Assembly (NCBI GenBank): GCA_024641225.1 | Contig: JAHEDN010000235.1 | Location: forward strand, 1 to 5,149 | Source: Burkholderiales bacterium | GTDB taxonomy: Bacteria > Pseudomonadota > Gammaproteobacteria > Burkholderiales > Burkholderiaceae_F | Direction of reading: 5' to 3' | DNA: 5,149 bases | Part shown: positions 4,357 to 5,149 of the stretch, in pieces | Layout of the letters: the number at the start of each line of letters is the position of its first letter | How positions within the stretch are numbered: the stretch's first letter is position 1 | The notes under the pieces: model-generated | The model's database searches: none | Seen by the model: only the letters and a program-made list of their open reading frames with translations | Told to the model about the DNA's origin: nothing | Position numbers and translations under genes: made by a program

Positions 4357-5149
4357 TCACACTGCGCCGGCCTGGTGCAGGCGTGCAATGGCGTCGGTGT
4401 CGTAGCCGAGTTCGGCGAGGATGCGGTCTGTGTGCTCGCCGAGCGCCGGGATCGGATCCATGCGGTAGTCGAACGAACTGGTGTCGGCGGGCGGCTTCAG
4501 CGCCGGGATCGGCCCGCCCGGCGAACCGACCTCGACCCAGCGGCCGCGCGCCGCCAGTTGCGGATGCTTCCAGACGTCGGCGATATCGTTGACCGAGGCG
4601 TTGCCGATGCCGGCGGCGTCGAGCCGCGCGATCACCTGCGCCGCGGTCAGCGGGCGGAAGCAATCCTCGATCAGTGCCTTCAGTTCGACGCGGTGGTCGC
4701 TGCGCCGGGTGTTGCTGTCGAAGCGCGCGTCGGTCGCCACCTCGGGCCGCTGCAGCACGTCGCGGCAGAAGGTCAGCCACTCGCGTTCGTTCTGCAGACC
4801 GAGCAGCACCGTCTTGCCGTCGCCGGTGGCCATCGGGCCGTACGGATAGACGCTGGGATGGCTGGCGCCGGAGCGTGGCGCCTGCGGCTGACCGTCGTAG
4901 GCGTAGTAGACCGGGTTGCCCATCCACTCGCCGAGTGCTTCGAGCATCGACACGTCGATGGCGCTGCCCTCGCCGGTGCGCCCTCGCTGGATCAGTGCCG
5001 CCAGGATGCCACTGTAGGCGTACATGCCAGCCGCGATGTCGGCCACCGAGATGCCGGCGCGGATCACCTGCTCCGGCGTGCCGGTCACCGACAGCAGACC
5101 GGCCTCGGCCTGCACCAGCAGATCGTAGGCCTTCTTGTCGCGATACGGG
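4357..5149 (-). CDS. Family III (CaiB/BaiF) CoA-transferase, 5' part beyond the window; possibly itaconyl-CoA transferase
   Basis: An enzyme moving CoA between carboxylic acids through an enzyme-bound mixed anhydride on Asp. About 263 C-terminal residues are present; the frame is open to the window edge (PYRDKKAYDLL), so 130-150 N-terminal residues of a protein usually near 400 are missing. The GTG at 5115 is internal, not the start. Key parts: LVQAEAGLLSVTG, then GISVADIAAGMYA whose Asp (codon 5038-5040) is the likely catalytic residue; RGRTGEGSAIDVSMLEAL, the family signature; the small domain with WLTFCRDVLQRPE; and the C-terminal PIPALGEHTDRILAELGYD, the usual ending that closes on the active site. 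The lyase gene follows after 16 nt, so the pair probably activates and then cleaves one substrate. Itaconate or citramalate is the best guess from the known adjacent transferase/lyase genes of Pseudomonas aeruginosa; succinyl-CoA-dependent transfer to other acids, or racemase-like relatives, are possible. Confidence 0.9.
   Translation of the reverse strand, partial: PYRDKKAYDLLVQAEAGLLSVTGTPEQVIRAGISVADIAAGMYAYSGILAALIQRGRTGEGSAIDVSMLEALGEWMGNPVYYAYDGQPQAPRSGASHPSVYPYGPMATGDGKTVLLGLQNEREWLTFCRDVLQRPEVATDARFDSNTRRSDHRVELKALIEDCFRPLTAAQVIARLDAAGIGNASVNDIADVWKHPQLAARGRWVEVGSPGGPIPALKPPADTSSFDYRMDPIPALGEHTDRILAELGYDTDAIARLHQAGAV

Noticed and set aside
3504..4592. 362-aa open frame on the plus strand opposite the lyase and transferase
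   Set aside because: It runs across two clearly identified minus-strand enzymes and their junction, has an Arg-rich composition and begins inside the terminator.
4357..5115. Complete 252-aa CoA-transferase starting at GTG 5115
   Set aside because: The frame is open upstream to the window edge and encodes family-typical residues (PYRDKKAYDLL), so the gene is cut by the window rather than short.

Overview
The window is GC-rich DNA with the strong G/C third-position bias of a high-GC proteobacterium. The gene set (a Cpx-type envelope-stress operon beside a CoA-transferase/CitE-family lyase pair) fits a beta- or gammaproteobacterium. That is inference from gene content, since no phylogenetic marker is present. 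Almost every base is coding and most genes lie on the minus strand. No RNA genes, insertion sequences, CRISPR arrays or integration signs were seen.

Left end (1-704): a probable C-terminal tail of a plus-strand gene (1-42) converges on a minus-strand gene (60-473) for an unrecognised 137-residue protein with a Gly/Pro-rich tail. A 69-bp divergent spacer separates that gene from a plus-strand microprotein gene (543-704, 53 aa). The microprotein gene runs tail-to-tail into the histidine kinase gene, and both stop codons lie in one shared CTAG.

Centre (701-3536): a minus-strand operon, in transcription order a Spy/CpxP-type LTxxQ periplasmic protein (2867-3385), an OmpR-family response regulator (2053-2751) and a CpxA/RstB-type sensor kinase (701-2056). 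Regulator and kinase overlap by ATGA. Upstream of the operon is an exact GTAAA-N5-GTAAA direct repeat (3487-3501), the consensus known for the E. coli CpxR box. Together these suggest an autoregulated envelope-stress circuit: the kinase senses misfolding or metal stress in the periplasm, the regulator activates the operon, and the periplasmic protein feeds back as inhibitor or chaperone. Hairpins fill the gap between the LTxxQ gene and the regulator and could lower expression of the regulator/kinase relative to the periplasmic protein.

Right end (3537-5149): a second minus-strand operon with the C-terminal two thirds of a family III (CaiB/BaiF) CoA-transferase (cut by the window edge) followed after 16 nt by a CitE-like acyl-CoA lyase. 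The pair resembles the itaconyl-CoA transferase/citramalyl-CoA lyase pair of itaconate degradation, but other C4/C5 dicarboxylate substrates are possible. A strong intrinsic terminator (3502-3525) ends this operon and abuts the CpxR-like box of the next one.

No wholly new system is evident. The most interesting points are the CpxR-like box fused to a terminator tail, the hairpin-filled gap inside the stress operon, and the microprotein with the shared stop.
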